From: Spongilla lacustris
Lineage: Eukaryota; Porifera; Demospongiae; Spongillida; Spongillidae
Length of the DNA stretch: 64,000 bases
Assembly: GCA_949361645.1 (NCBI GenBank)
Contig: OX442415.1
Location: 16,042,085-16,106,084, forward strand
Direction: 5' to 3'
In this document: one piece after another, positions 19,089-29,579 of the stretch
Numbering within the stretch: position 1 is the stretch's first letter
Layout of the letters: each line of letters opens with the position of its first letter
The notes under the pieces: generated by a model
Databases searched by the model: none
Told to the model about the DNA's origin: nothing
What the model saw: the letters and a program-made list of their open reading frames with translations, nothing else
Made by a program: the position numbers and the translations under genes

Positions 19089-20884
19089 GTAGTTAGATTA
19101 CGTGCATATTTATGTAATACGTGGTGTATGTACAGCAGGGGTGAGAGTGTGTGCAGTGAATTGGTGGAATCACCCAGGGACGTTCCGTACCTGTCACACC
19201 CGCAGTTATGGAACGCCGTTGCCCTCTAAATTCAGAGAGCGTTTCTACATTTTATTTTATTTTATTGTTTTATTTTATTTTATTTTTTATCCATAGTAAT
19301 TTTGAAGTACTATCCGATAAATAGAAACGCTATCTTGTCAATAAACACGTTGTTTAGTTCGCTGGGTGTTGTTAGTTGGGCGTGGGCGCGTATACGCGAA
19401 GGGCGGGCCACGCCCAACTAGCGTGTTGTTACATTTGTTGCTGTGGGTTCTTAACAGACGCAGCTTGTTTTTACCCATTGAACACGTCTTCGTTGTAGCT
19501 TGTTTGCCGGGATCGTAAGCGGGCGTGTAGTAGCTCTTTAGTTCCTCTCCATACGCATATATTGTTAGCTTTATAACCGGTAGCCGCGATATCCCCGATT
19601 ATGTTGCTTTACTTTCCAAAGCCCTCCCTTTGTCTGAGAGCGGTGTATGCACGTTGCATTCCGAACGTTGATAGAAAACCGGTAGGCCTACAAGAGATCA
19701 ACACGTATGTTACTCTGATTGTACACAATACGAACGAAGGCTTACATTTACATGCGCATTGCTTAACTGCTGAACGTTCTGCTTGTATAAATTATATTTC
19801 CTTTAAAGTGTGCTCTTTTTTCTTCTCATGGTGTTCCTTTCTCATCTCTTGTCCAATGTCCAAGCATTGTGAAATAATTGATCAAAGTAAATTCATACAC
19901 TAATGCATGACACTTTACCAGTGAGAGCCCATAAAATTGATTTGCAAGTGTTTTAATGTGATTCACAATGTCATTCTCCATTTTACAAATATAAACAGAA
20001 TTGCCTCTGAGATTGTTGCATAGCCAAACAAGCCTATCTAACTATTTCCGTTACATGAATCAATAATGCCATACGATCACGTATGGCACAACTAACCCCT
20101 TTGCAAATGGCTTTTACTGACCCCACTACTAACTTTCATGTAAAGAGGAAAGTTGCATAAAATGGAAGCAAAGTATATAGTTTATTTTAAACATTAATAT
20201 ATATCTGCAGAAATATCAACCCAAACAATTGTACAATTGTACAACTGAATTAGTGAGCGTACATGTACCAACGAGATGAAACACGCTACATACATGTACA
20301 CCTTAAGCAGATGCTTTGTGATTTGAAGCTTGTAAATTTTATCACAACATTTATATAGCTATAAGAACTACACATGTAACTGAGATGGGTCAATGTTAAT
20401 GTTAATGTCTAACTATATTAATGTGATTAAAAAAATGATTATTGACTTGTATAGTCACATGCAGTGCACAAATATCTCCAGAGTGCTATCGGCTATGTGA
20501 GAAACACCTCCAGCGTGCTGTCGTTGAAGAGAACACTATCAAGCCCGGCTCACTTCAAACATGTTTGTCACCACACTCTTGCGCATGGCATGGGTGAGAG
20601 AACCCAGACTAACACCTCATCAAAGGAGAGTACAGCCGCCCACACAGTGCCATTTTCTTCCTTAGCCGCAGTTCACCAATCGATCGCTTTTTTTTTTTAG
20701 GGGTCGAGGGGGGGGGGGGGGGGGGGGGGTGCAAATTCGCGTATGGTCAAAATGCAAAATATGTGCGTATTTATATAGCATTGGAACTGCCGGAGTACAA
20801 TTCACGCTAAGCTTTCGAGCTCTTGAGTAACATACAGGTCTGGTTTCAAGTACATATACATGTATATGACAGGCCCGCAGTGTA
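19089..20884. other. No gene seen
   Basis: Contains a TTTTATTTTATT tract (about 19245-19290), a hairpin around 19372-19420 (TTAGTTGGGCGTGG ... CCACGCCCAACTA) that resembles the end of a transposon, and a poly-G run at 20708-20730. Short frames have no recognisable similarity. Confidence 0.55.
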
Positions 20885-21496
20885 CCTACTGGATCAGATG
20901 TCAAGCCCGGTGGAGGGGAGTGACCACTATGATGTCACCATCACTTTTCGGGTCTGGTCGTGTGTGGCATTTGCTCATGGCGGCTACAAGTGTGAGGCGG
21001 ATGTTTTTGTTGAACGCTTAGAGGTTCAATGGCTGACTGTAGTGACACCAGCAGATATGCAACAGTGTTTCTGGCTTTTACAGCCTACATGAAACATGCT
21101 ATGAGCGGAATCTTGGTGAGGAATGCAGTAGTAATGGTAACGACGCTCATAATGAGAACTGATCTAGCCAGGCTGTGATCGCTATCCATTTCAACGACGC
21201 TGTTCTTTATCTTCCGGTGTATCATGTATGACATTATCATAGTTACAGTGAATGGAATAGAATATCTTAATGCGAGACCGGGAATTTCAATGAGGGTATA
21301 GTAGTCGCTGGTACAGCGCAGAGCGATCCTCGGATCTTAGTGAAATCCTTAGATCCAGTAGCCTCCAAGGCCACATTCTCTGCAGTAGCAAGCACCAAGG
21401 ATAGAACGAAGAGAAGAGCAAACACTGGAAACACTTTGCAGTTCGTAACTCTTTTTCGTCCGTATTTGATGGTTAAAAACTGGACAGTGGCGGTTA
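20885..21496 (-). pseudogene. GPCR-family fragment, 3' half, decayed
   Basis: Read on the minus strand this matches the receptor at 16933-17949 from about the third helix to the C-terminus. Differences include small deletions (one removes about 25 bases near 21015), stops and frame changes. The match ends at 21496, exactly where the foldback element begins, and the missing 5' half is not found beyond that element. Confidence 0.75.
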
Positions 21497-22369
21497 GTAT
21501 ATATAATTATTATAATATATTATATGGGAAAGTTTACGAGAAAAGGGACCTAGCGTGTATTATAAAAAAGTATAACAAAAATGCATTACATTTGATTTGC
21601 TATAACTTCCGAACAGTTAACGCTATCAACTTCCTATTTACAACACTTCATACTGCACCATTTCTCTATGGTAAAATATATATTGGAGTCTTGCACTTGC
21701 TCCGTGTCAGTATTGCAACGTTCGATACCCCACTGGGTTCAAACCCGCCATAACTTTCGGTAGGAGTAATCAATTCACTTCAAATTCGGTTTGTAGGTAG
21801 AGAGGTCCTATACCTATCGATTTGTTCTGTTCGTTGACTTTTATGCCATCCATTACGGAGATACAGTTGAACAAACTACGTGCCCATTTTCGCGCTCGAT
21901 TCGCGCCAATGATTTGGGCAAATTGCGTTCCGCTCAATGTATGGGGAGGCGGGGATTATAACATTGGCGCGAATCAAGCGGGAAAACGTGCACGTAGTTT
22001 TTTCAACTGTATCTCCGTAACGGATGGCATAAAAATTAACGAACAGAAGAAATCGATAGGTATAGGACCTCTCTACCTACAAACCGAATTTGAAGCGAAT
22101 TGATTACTCCTACCGAAAGTTATGGCGGGTTTGAACCCAGTGGGGTATCGAACGTTGCAATACTCACACGGAGCAAGTGCAAAACTCCAAAATGTATTTT
22201 ACCATAGAGAAATGGTGCAGTATGAAGTGTTGAAAATAGGAAGTTGATAGCGTTAACTGTTCGGAAGTTATAGCAAATCAAACGTAATGCATTTTTATTA
22301 TACTTTTTTATAATACACGCTAGGTCCCTTTTCTCGTAAACTTTCCCATATTGTAATAATTATATATAC
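21497..22369. mobile_element. Foldback element: 870-base near-perfect inverted repeat
   Basis: Left arm 21497-21911 and right arm 21961-22369 are reverse complements with few mismatches. The outer ends are GTATATATAATTATTA and TAATAATTATATATAC, and the centre is about 50 bases. The arms include GTTCAAACCCGCCATAAC and GGAGATACAGTTGAA. Frames inside are by-products. No clear target duplication. The structure fits a long-TIR MITE or foldback transposon. Confidence 0.75.
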
Positions 22370-24239
22370 AACACATGCACGCCTGCGCCACTACAATGAT
22401 ATATATATTGATTCCACATGCAGGTTTTACTCGCATTTGAGACATACCGGTATATGCGGTTGCTACGCATACAGAGCTTTGCTATTCGTGCAGTTTTTTA
22501 ACACTGAATGGCGCACTTGTCGCGACGGGGTCGTCTAACTGAATATTACGCGTACGGTCGCCCCTTTGTACTAATTGTAATATAACTGTACTGTAATAGT
22601 GTGCATGTCTCCGTGCATGTATAAATAGAAATACGAGAAATTAAACTGAGTACACGGACCCACCTGCGCCTGCATGGATGTATATGCGATAATTGATTGA
22701 ATGGAACGACTAATTATTATTAATAGTATTGGCTATGCGTTAAAAAAAAGAGATGAGTGATGCGTTGTATTAGTGTATTAGGGGGAGGGGCAGAACGCTG
22801 ACGCGACGTCACTGTACAGCTTAAATCGTCCATTTTTGCATTGGTAGAGTCCGAAACAACGCAAAAAAGCAGAGATAGTCTCTATACTATCTCTGAAAAA
22901 AGCGACGCCTTTACATGTAAAGATTTATTAAGATTTAAGGCCGCACCAAATCAATCATTTTAGTTTCTGGTCCCCGCCCACATCCATTTATCGGAAAACC
23001 ACCGCAACTATAATCATATTCATATACATAATCATATTCAATAGCTTCTCACATGACCCGAGTGAACTGTAGTCTTATTTTTCGTTTCATATTAAACATC
23101 AGCCAGGCCACAAATGTTAACCAGTACAAGGATCAGAGCATTCTACGTGAATAACATGCATCGAACCCTGTTTGAACACAAATTAGAACCGCGTGAAAGG
23201 CGCTCTAATGATAGCGTACTATGATAAGTAGCAGCTGGACTTAGATAATAAATTCAATGAATGCTGCATGTCGTTAACTTAACAAGTATAGCTATGCACT
23301 GCTGTCCCATTGATGTTTGGAGCCCTGCATGCAGCGCCTAACGCTAATGATTTCAAAAATTTACAAATGCTATAAAGTTAGGTACCGGCATATTTCACGT
23401 ACGAGTACCGAAATATTGGTGATCCAATATTAAGTAAAAATTGTGACGCGGGTTGCAAATTGTCCAGGTGCATTAAATTCGAGTAAAAGCTGGTTTGTGT
23501 TCGTTTGATCGCTGCTGTGGAATAGTTTTGGATTTATCGGTATGTCGATACATTGTCTATGCTATGACACAGCTCTGGTTTATTTGAAACGTATTGTTCA
23601 AAATTTCTGGCGCGTAGAAAAAATATGTACCCTTTAGGTTTGGTAGAACTTTTTTTGTCTTAAGAGGTACCGGGAAACCGATCAGGTGTAGGTACTCCCC
23701 AGGTCTTAATCTATATGGATTTCAAATTTCACGAACTTTGGTTGATGCCCAAAGTGTCATCCAACAGCCTATGTGTTTAAATATGGCACGTGCAATTCAT
23801 GAAGCCAACTGACGCCAAACGTTATTAGGTGGTTAAGCACTGCCTATATAACATGGTTTTGCAACTTTTTTAGAAAAGTTCTTACCTTTGAGTACCTTAT
23901 TGCGTTAACAAAGTTTAACTCTAAATAAAGACTACCATTATTTTCGAGGTACCGTAAAAAGAAGCATTTATAAACGCAGTTTTGCTATAAATCTACATAC
24001 TATGAAAATACCATAATTTTTGGGCGATGCCCAAGGCATACCCCAGATTTTCTCAGGTAGTGACTCGTCCCCATACATCATATTGTACATTGCCGCGAAA
24101 ATGGAACTAACGCATGACTGTGCAACTTTCCAGTGTGCTTACAACCCTTTTTAAAGATGTTAGCATGCTGCGACGATCTGTTAGTGTGTATTTTTCCAAA
24201 TTAGGATGAAGACTGCAGAAGATTTTAAGAAGTTGATTG
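22370..24239. other. No gene seen; possible upstream part of the transposase-like gene
   Basis: No coding match. A hairpin of AGAGATAGT and ACTATCTCT lies at 22872-22897. The stretch 23690-23760, ending AACTTTGGTTGATGCCCAAA, closely resembles 57865-57935 inside a nonautonomous element, and 24020-24040 repeats GATGCCCAAGG. Confidence 0.5.
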
Positions 24240-25543
24240 AAGGTTTTATGGTGATATCAGTGCAGACTATGCACTACAGGTTTCAGCACTAAGAAATGGC
24301 TTGGTAGTGCACATATATACAACTTAATGCAGCAAAGCATTTTTAAAACTGCCAGAATGGTGGCTTTTATTCATGAAGGAGTAGCTCAAGGAGAGAATAA
24401 AAATTATGAAGAGCATCTTGAAAGGGTTTGGGAAGATGTATTAGAGGATGAGTTTCCACTTCCTATTCAAACCCCTGCTATACCATCTGTGTGCCCTCCT
24501 AAAGAATTGCCAAGTAGTTCTACTTGTCAAACCCCTGCTATACCATCTGTGTGCCCTCCTGAAGGTTGTCAAACCTCTTTGAAATTAAGAACTCCTTGCA
24601 AGAAATGTGCATGGATTAATGAGACTAAAACTAAGAGAATTACTCATTTCAAAGCGGATGCTCAGTCGCAAGTATCAAACTGTTATAAGTAAGCAACATG
24701 ACAATCGTAAACTTGGACAAGCTTTGAGCAGAAAAGTAACTATTGAAAGTGCACATTTAAATAATCTTAAAAAGGAGATAAATCAAAAAGATGCCACTTT
24801 GAAGTGGTTGGCAAATGAAAACTTATTATTAAAAAACAGGTAATTTGCATAAAATAGTTTCATTAAAACATTCTAAGGTGAAAATGAGGTCTGCTCATAG
24901 GAAACGTGAAATATATCACAAAAGTAGAGAGTGTGCTCTGAAGAGAAGTAATGCCTTTTTAGTCCACAATCTTGAGTTGGAAAATGAAGCATTAAGGGCT
25001 AATGTGGATTAGAACCACAATTTAGCACAATGCATCAGTACTAGACAAGACAAAAAAACATACAGTACAGCATGTCGTAAAACAATATATTCTTGCCTTG
25101 AGTATCAGGTGCCTGTATCAAGTGTATGTAATGTTATAGAAGCCGTTCTTGAGCACCTTGGAAATGTAACTGTAGATTGCCTTCCTGATCCTCGTACAGT
25201 TAGTTACTTTGCCTATGAATTAGGCATAATCAGTGACTTACAAGTTGGTGAAATATGATGATAATGATAATGTAACCTGGCTTTCATGGGATTCAATATC
25301 TGTGGAGGGACATCATATTAATGAAGTTCATATAAGCATTGCAACAGTTCCTCCCACTTCCTACGTGCTACAATTAGGTATGATTATGCTTCCGCAATCC
25401 CATATTCAGGCCTGTTTTGATGTTATTGTAGCTACTTATTGGAAACGAAGAAGCAGTCAAGAAGATGGAGATGATGTTTCAATATATGAATTCTTAGTTG
25501 ACTATATCACAGATAACTTGTACATTAGTGAAATTGATGTATA
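24240..25543 (+). pseudogene. Decayed transposase-like gene, family not identified
   Basis: A chain of coding segments in shifting frames. 24327-24692 encodes a residue stretch with two tandem copies of QTPAIPSVCPP and a Cys-x2-Cys (TPCKKCAW). 24670-24843 continues in another frame with a coiled-coil-like, Lys/Glu-rich part (LKKEINQKDATLKWLANEN). 24850-25255 continues with stops (NAFLVHNLELENEALRANVD; KTIYSCLEYQVPVSSVCNVI; LPDPRTVSYFAYELGII). 25233-25543 in yet another frame gives LSWDSISVEGHHINEVHISI and TSYVLQLG. The order coiled coil, then a helical segment, then a D-x-S/T-x-x-G-x-H-x-N-E strand resembles an unclassified group of animal transposase-like proteins with an RNase H-type fold. 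That assignment is from memory and weak. Confidence 0.5.
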
Positions 25544-26927
25544 ACACTATTCTATACTTCTTATATGTGTGCAAGACTTGTAAAAAAAAATTGGTGTGAT
25601 TATATTATAGATTGTAGTTGCTATAGCGAAGAGAACAAAAACCGTCACAATTTTTTATGCGCTACCGCATGGATTACCATAGCCGCAAAATTCAATGTTT
25701 GGATTGCTATAACTTTTTCACTGCTTATGCAAATGCCACGTTTCATATATCATTTTAATTCATTTAATTTGCTCTTTAAGGCAGTACCAAATTTGGTGCA
25801 AAATATTGCGTTTGAAAAATATATACCCGTACCTAATAAAGTTGCAAAGCTTCTGGGTATGCTTACAGCCCTCCCTCATACCCTCGCTAGGGAGGAATGG
25901 GAACCCGTTCCGATCACGCCCCTCAAGACCCGTTTGAGTCTTCTTATCAGAATAAAAACGGAAAAGGACAAATAAAACAAGCTACTGTTATAGAATGTCT
26001 TAAAAGCAGGTGAAATTGAATACATGCATGCAGCCGGAATACGACCGCATGCTATAAATATAAAGTGGAGGACCAGAAGGCAGAAACTAAAGACTGATTA
26101 GTTTGGTTTGGCCCGGCCTTAAAGTAGTGACAGGGCTATATTGTTTTATCGTCATATCGAGAAATTGGCGGTCAAAAGGATTACGCGGTATTCGGTCATT
26201 GCGTAATTCAATGTCCATAGAAAATGTATGGACGCATTCAGAAAACTGCAGCTAACTGCAGAAATAAAAATTATATTGACTAGGTGCTCTCGGATTTGCT
26301 ATGTAGGGACTATTTAGCATATTTTGAGTACTTTAACGCACCGTAGGTACCTATATCCGCACTTCCACATTAATTATGCAAGGTTTCCAATGTCCATTCA
26401 TTTTATCTCATTTACTTATTCAGTCATCAATATTTTCCCAACCAAATGATATTTTCCTTCGGTGCCACCGGATTATATGAGAGTAATCAATGCACTTATT
26501 TTTCATCATTTTTTCAGAGCTTAGGGCCTTCAAATCGCGCTTCCCTTGAATGGTTAGTGAGATACACCCCAAATCCAAACCGCATAATATCACGTGCTAC
26601 TCTTTCGTCAGTTAGCCGTGCCCAGACCGAGCTGTTCTGTAAGTACAAGTAGTTAATGATAATATGTATTGCAAATTGATGTCTATAACCACGACCCCAC
26701 CCACCACTATAATGTACACAACAACTTAACGTGCAAAATAACTTATTAACCGCTATTTACTGTAGGCAGAGATAATCTGCTGTAGGCCTGCTCTTCGCTT
26801 TTGGTTCGGTACTTCCGCGGACGATTTCGAACGGTACGAAGACGACAATATCGAAGATCAATCCCACGAGGATATGAGATGCAGGTTAAAGACCTGGAAG
26901 TCTGCCTGTGGACTGGATTCTATGGCA
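25544..26927. other. No convincing gene
   Basis: A plus-strand frame at 25565-25975 of 136 codons has no recognisable features. Its position after the transposase-like gene is the only reason to notice it. The rest is unassigned. Confidence 0.45.
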
Positions 26928-27059
26928 CACTGCAAAAAACAAAGAGTGAGATTTAATCTATTGAAGATTAAACCACAGTCAAAAATGATTTAATCTAATC
27001 AATTTACGATTGTGGTTTAATCTTCAATAGATTAAATCCACTCTTTGTTTTTAGCAGTG
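26928..27059. mobile_element. 132-base palindromic MITE, copy 1
   Basis: Starts CACTGCAAAAAACAAAGAG, ends CTCTTTGTTTTTAGCAGTG. Inner arms TTTAATCTATTGAAGATTAA and its complement make almost the whole element one hairpin. A second copy lies at 59108-59238. Confidence 0.8.
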
Positions 27060-27802
27060 CAGAACTGAAGCCTACTACCCCACAGGCCTCAGCTAACTGC
27101 TACGGAGGTACGGGAGTGCACGGACCCTATTGCAGACAGGCAGCTGTAAAGCTGGTACTATGCTCTGGACTCTACGGCAGGCAGCGACGGAATACCCCTG
27201 GCCCATGTATGGAGTGAACTCTATGGCAATAAGCGATGCATGAAGAATCACACAGTTAACAGCTATGAACTCAAATCTATGGCAGACACCTAACAGCTAC
27301 AGTGTATGGAGTTGGAGTGATCCCTATTGCACACAGCTATGAAGTACTCCATGGCAAGAAGCTATGGGCCCTATGGCAAGTACCCCATATAGCAAGCACC
27401 TAAGAAATGAATCCTATGGCAGATACCCCACAGCTGACAGCGTGTGTGTGAGCATATGTGTGTGTGATTGTGTGTGTGAGCATATGTGTGTGTGATTGTG
27501 TGTGTGAGCATATGTGTGTGTGATTGTGTGTGTGAGCATGTGTGTGAGTATGTATGCATGACTGTGTGTGTGTGTGTTGTTGTGTGAGTGGCTATGAATC
27601 CTCTCTTCCCCTCTCTCTGTACATGTAAGTCAGTATGTACATGTATATGTATGCTAAGAATCAGTTCTTGTACTTGTGCAATGCATGCATATGCACATGA
27701 ATGTAATTGGCTAGTTTTGATGACATTCTGCACTGTTTTCCACAGTACACAACTCAAACTCCAGCTATCAATGCTCACCAATGGCAAGCTCTATTTACCC
27801 AC
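27060..27802. other. Low-complexity DNA, no gene confirmed
   Basis: Imperfect short repeats built around CTATGGCA (27080-27420), then GTGTGTGTGAGCATATGTGTG units (27440-27545). An acceptor-like TTTTCCACAG at 27737-27746 precedes possible coding bases but no protein match was made. Confidence 0.5.
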
Positions 27803-28088
27803 TCCCTCCTCCCTCCCTCCCTCCCTCCCTCCCTCCCTCCCTCCCTCCCTCCCTCCCTCCCTCCCTCCCTCCCTCCCTCCCTCCCTCCCTCCCTCCCTCC
27901 CTCCCTCCCTCCCTCCCTCCCTCCCTCCCTCCCTCCCTCCCTCCCTCCCTCCCTCCCTCCCTCCCTCCCTCCCTCCCTCCCTCCCTCCCTCCCTCCCTCC
28001 CTCCCTCCCTCCCTCCCTCCCTCCCTCCCTCCCTCCCTCCCTCCCTCCCTCCCTCCCTCCCTCCCTCCCTCCCTCCCTCCCTCCCTCT
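27803..28088. repeat. (CCCT)n microsatellite
   Basis: About 70 uninterrupted CCCT units. All long frames across it (Pro-Ser-Leu-Pro or Gly-Arg-Glu-Gly) are repeat products and were discarded. Confidence 0.97.
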
Positions 28089-28725
28089 CCATCCTCGCCT
28101 CTTCCCTCCTTCCATGATCCTCTCCTTCCACTTCCCTTCATCAGAGGAGGCTCAGAGTGTTCAGTGACAAAGATAAGGACAAACTCAGCAAGGTGACCCA
28201 ACATACTAAGTCTGAGAGGGAGGCATGACATGGAGGCCACCCTCACCTTGGAGATGGAGACAGAACAGAACAGGGACCAGTGGGGTGTCATGGAGAAGGC
28301 ACAGAATTTGAACCAGGTCTGGGCACTGGTCACCACTTGCAGTAACCCTTTATAGGCCAGTCAGATACAGTGATATTAGCCCTTTAGTGACACGAGTTTT
28401 AACCCTGTAAAGACAGCAATATCAGCATTATTCTCCAGAACAAATTTTTATTTGTATATGTCTAGTTGCCATGGTGATTAATGTCCTCCTACTATGCTGC
28501 AAAACTCAGTCTGTTGTATGATGATTAATTAATATTGTTTGTTTTCCATATACATGTATAGTATGGAGGAGGAGAGGACACAACTACATCGAGTACTTCG
28601 AGGCCGCAAGAGGAGGGAGACCTCACAAGGGAGTGCAGCCAGCAGGTGGGTGTGGTCAAGGGAGGTGGTAGCAGATGTGATGAGGCCAAATATTGTCGCA
28701 TACAATTGTACGATTCCATGAGTGT

Positions 28726-28756
<31 letters not shown>

Positions 28757-28839
28757 TTGTGTGTGTGTGTGTGTCTGCAATGTATGGTAGCAAGCACACG
28801 ATGCATGAACATAAACTGTACAGAAAATGTCACACACTT

Positions 28840-28960
28840 TAAAAGGAGCACACCTTAAAGGGCACACTTTAAAAGGAGCACACCTCAATGGGCACACTTT
28901 AAAAGGAGCACACCTTAATGGGCACACTTTAAAAGGAGCACACCATAATGGGCACACCTT
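28840..28960. repeat. 33-base tandem repeat, four units
   Basis: Units of the form CACACTTTAAAAGGAGCACA followed by CCTTAATGGG. A (TG)n tract lies just before it at 28727-28774. Confidence 0.9.
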
Positions 28961-29362
28961 GCCCTACAAAAAAATCTTGGCATACATGTTCCAAATTCAT
29001 GTGTGATATGTTGTCGCATGTGTTCCAGTTTTTCTAGAGCACTGTTGAACATGCTTATGTCATTCAATTGCAGGCATATCACCCTTCTAACTTGCACAGG
29101 TTGAAGAGTTTCTAAAACGCGTTCCCCCAAGAAGTTATAAAGTGGCACACCCCTTAGCATATTAGCGGGTATGCCTCATCGGGGAATCGCTTTTTAGAAA
29201 CTATTCATCCTGTGCAAGTTAGAAGAGTGATATGCCTGCAATTTAATGACATACATGTACATGTAAGCATGTTCAACAGTGCTCTAGAAAAACTGGAACA
29301 CTTGCAAAAACATATCACGCATGAATTTGGAACATGTCATGCCAAGATTTTTTCGTAGGGGA
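28961..29362. mobile_element. Foldback element of about 400 bases
   Basis: Left arm (28961-29120) begins CCTACAAAAAAATCTTGGCA. The right arm (29195-29362) ends TGCCAAGATTTTTTCGTAGG. The arms are about 150 bases with scattered differences; the central about 75 bases are unique. It lies inside a presumed intron of the RNF113-like locus. No coding capacity. Confidence 0.75.
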
Positions 29363-29579
29363 TCCATTGCGGGATAATGTGCAGACAGCATTCTACATGT
29401 ACATTGTAGGGGCCATTTTTCCCTCCCCTAGGAAAGGTCCCCTGTACTGTTCTTTGGGAGTACCAACCTGACATCTGCAAAGACTACAAGGAGGCAGGCT
29501 ACTGCGACTTTGACGGTTGGTGTGTCTGGTGTGTGCTGGTGTGTTGTGTAGGTATGTGCTGGTGCTGGTGTTTGCATGT

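Larger units (their letters stand above)
28211..29515 (+). pseudogene. RNF113-like splicing-factor gene, incomplete
   Basis: Two segments match RNF113 (yeast CWC24), a zinc-finger and RING protein of the spliceosome. 28211-28316, after CTAAG and before CAG|GTCTGG, encodes GRHDMEATLTLEMETEQNRD and ends EKAQNLNQ, matching the conserved stretch before the zinc finger. 29461-29515, after TTTGGGAG and before GACG|GTTGG, encodes [18 protein letters not shown], the first half of the CCCH zinc finger. 28562-28645 ends CAG|GTGGGT and could be the exon between them, though its frame is uncertain. The rest of the CCCH finger and the RING domain were not found, because the locus runs into a 2.4-kb minisatellite. 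It may be a pseudogene or a gene with a very large repeat-filled intron. Confidence 0.6.

Noticed and set aside
21725..21750. GGTTCAAACCC resembling a tRNA B-box inside the foldback
   Set aside because: No A-box at the right spacing and no tRNA cloverleaf; it also occurs inverted in the other arm.
21822..22103. 93-codon frame across the centre of the foldback
   Set aside because: The same DNA is one arm read into the other; it is structure rather than a gene.
27588..28336. Long frames of Pro-Ser-Leu-Pro or Gly-Arg-Glu-Gly repeats
   Set aside because: They are translations of the (CCCT)n tract in every frame and both strands; no coding evidence.
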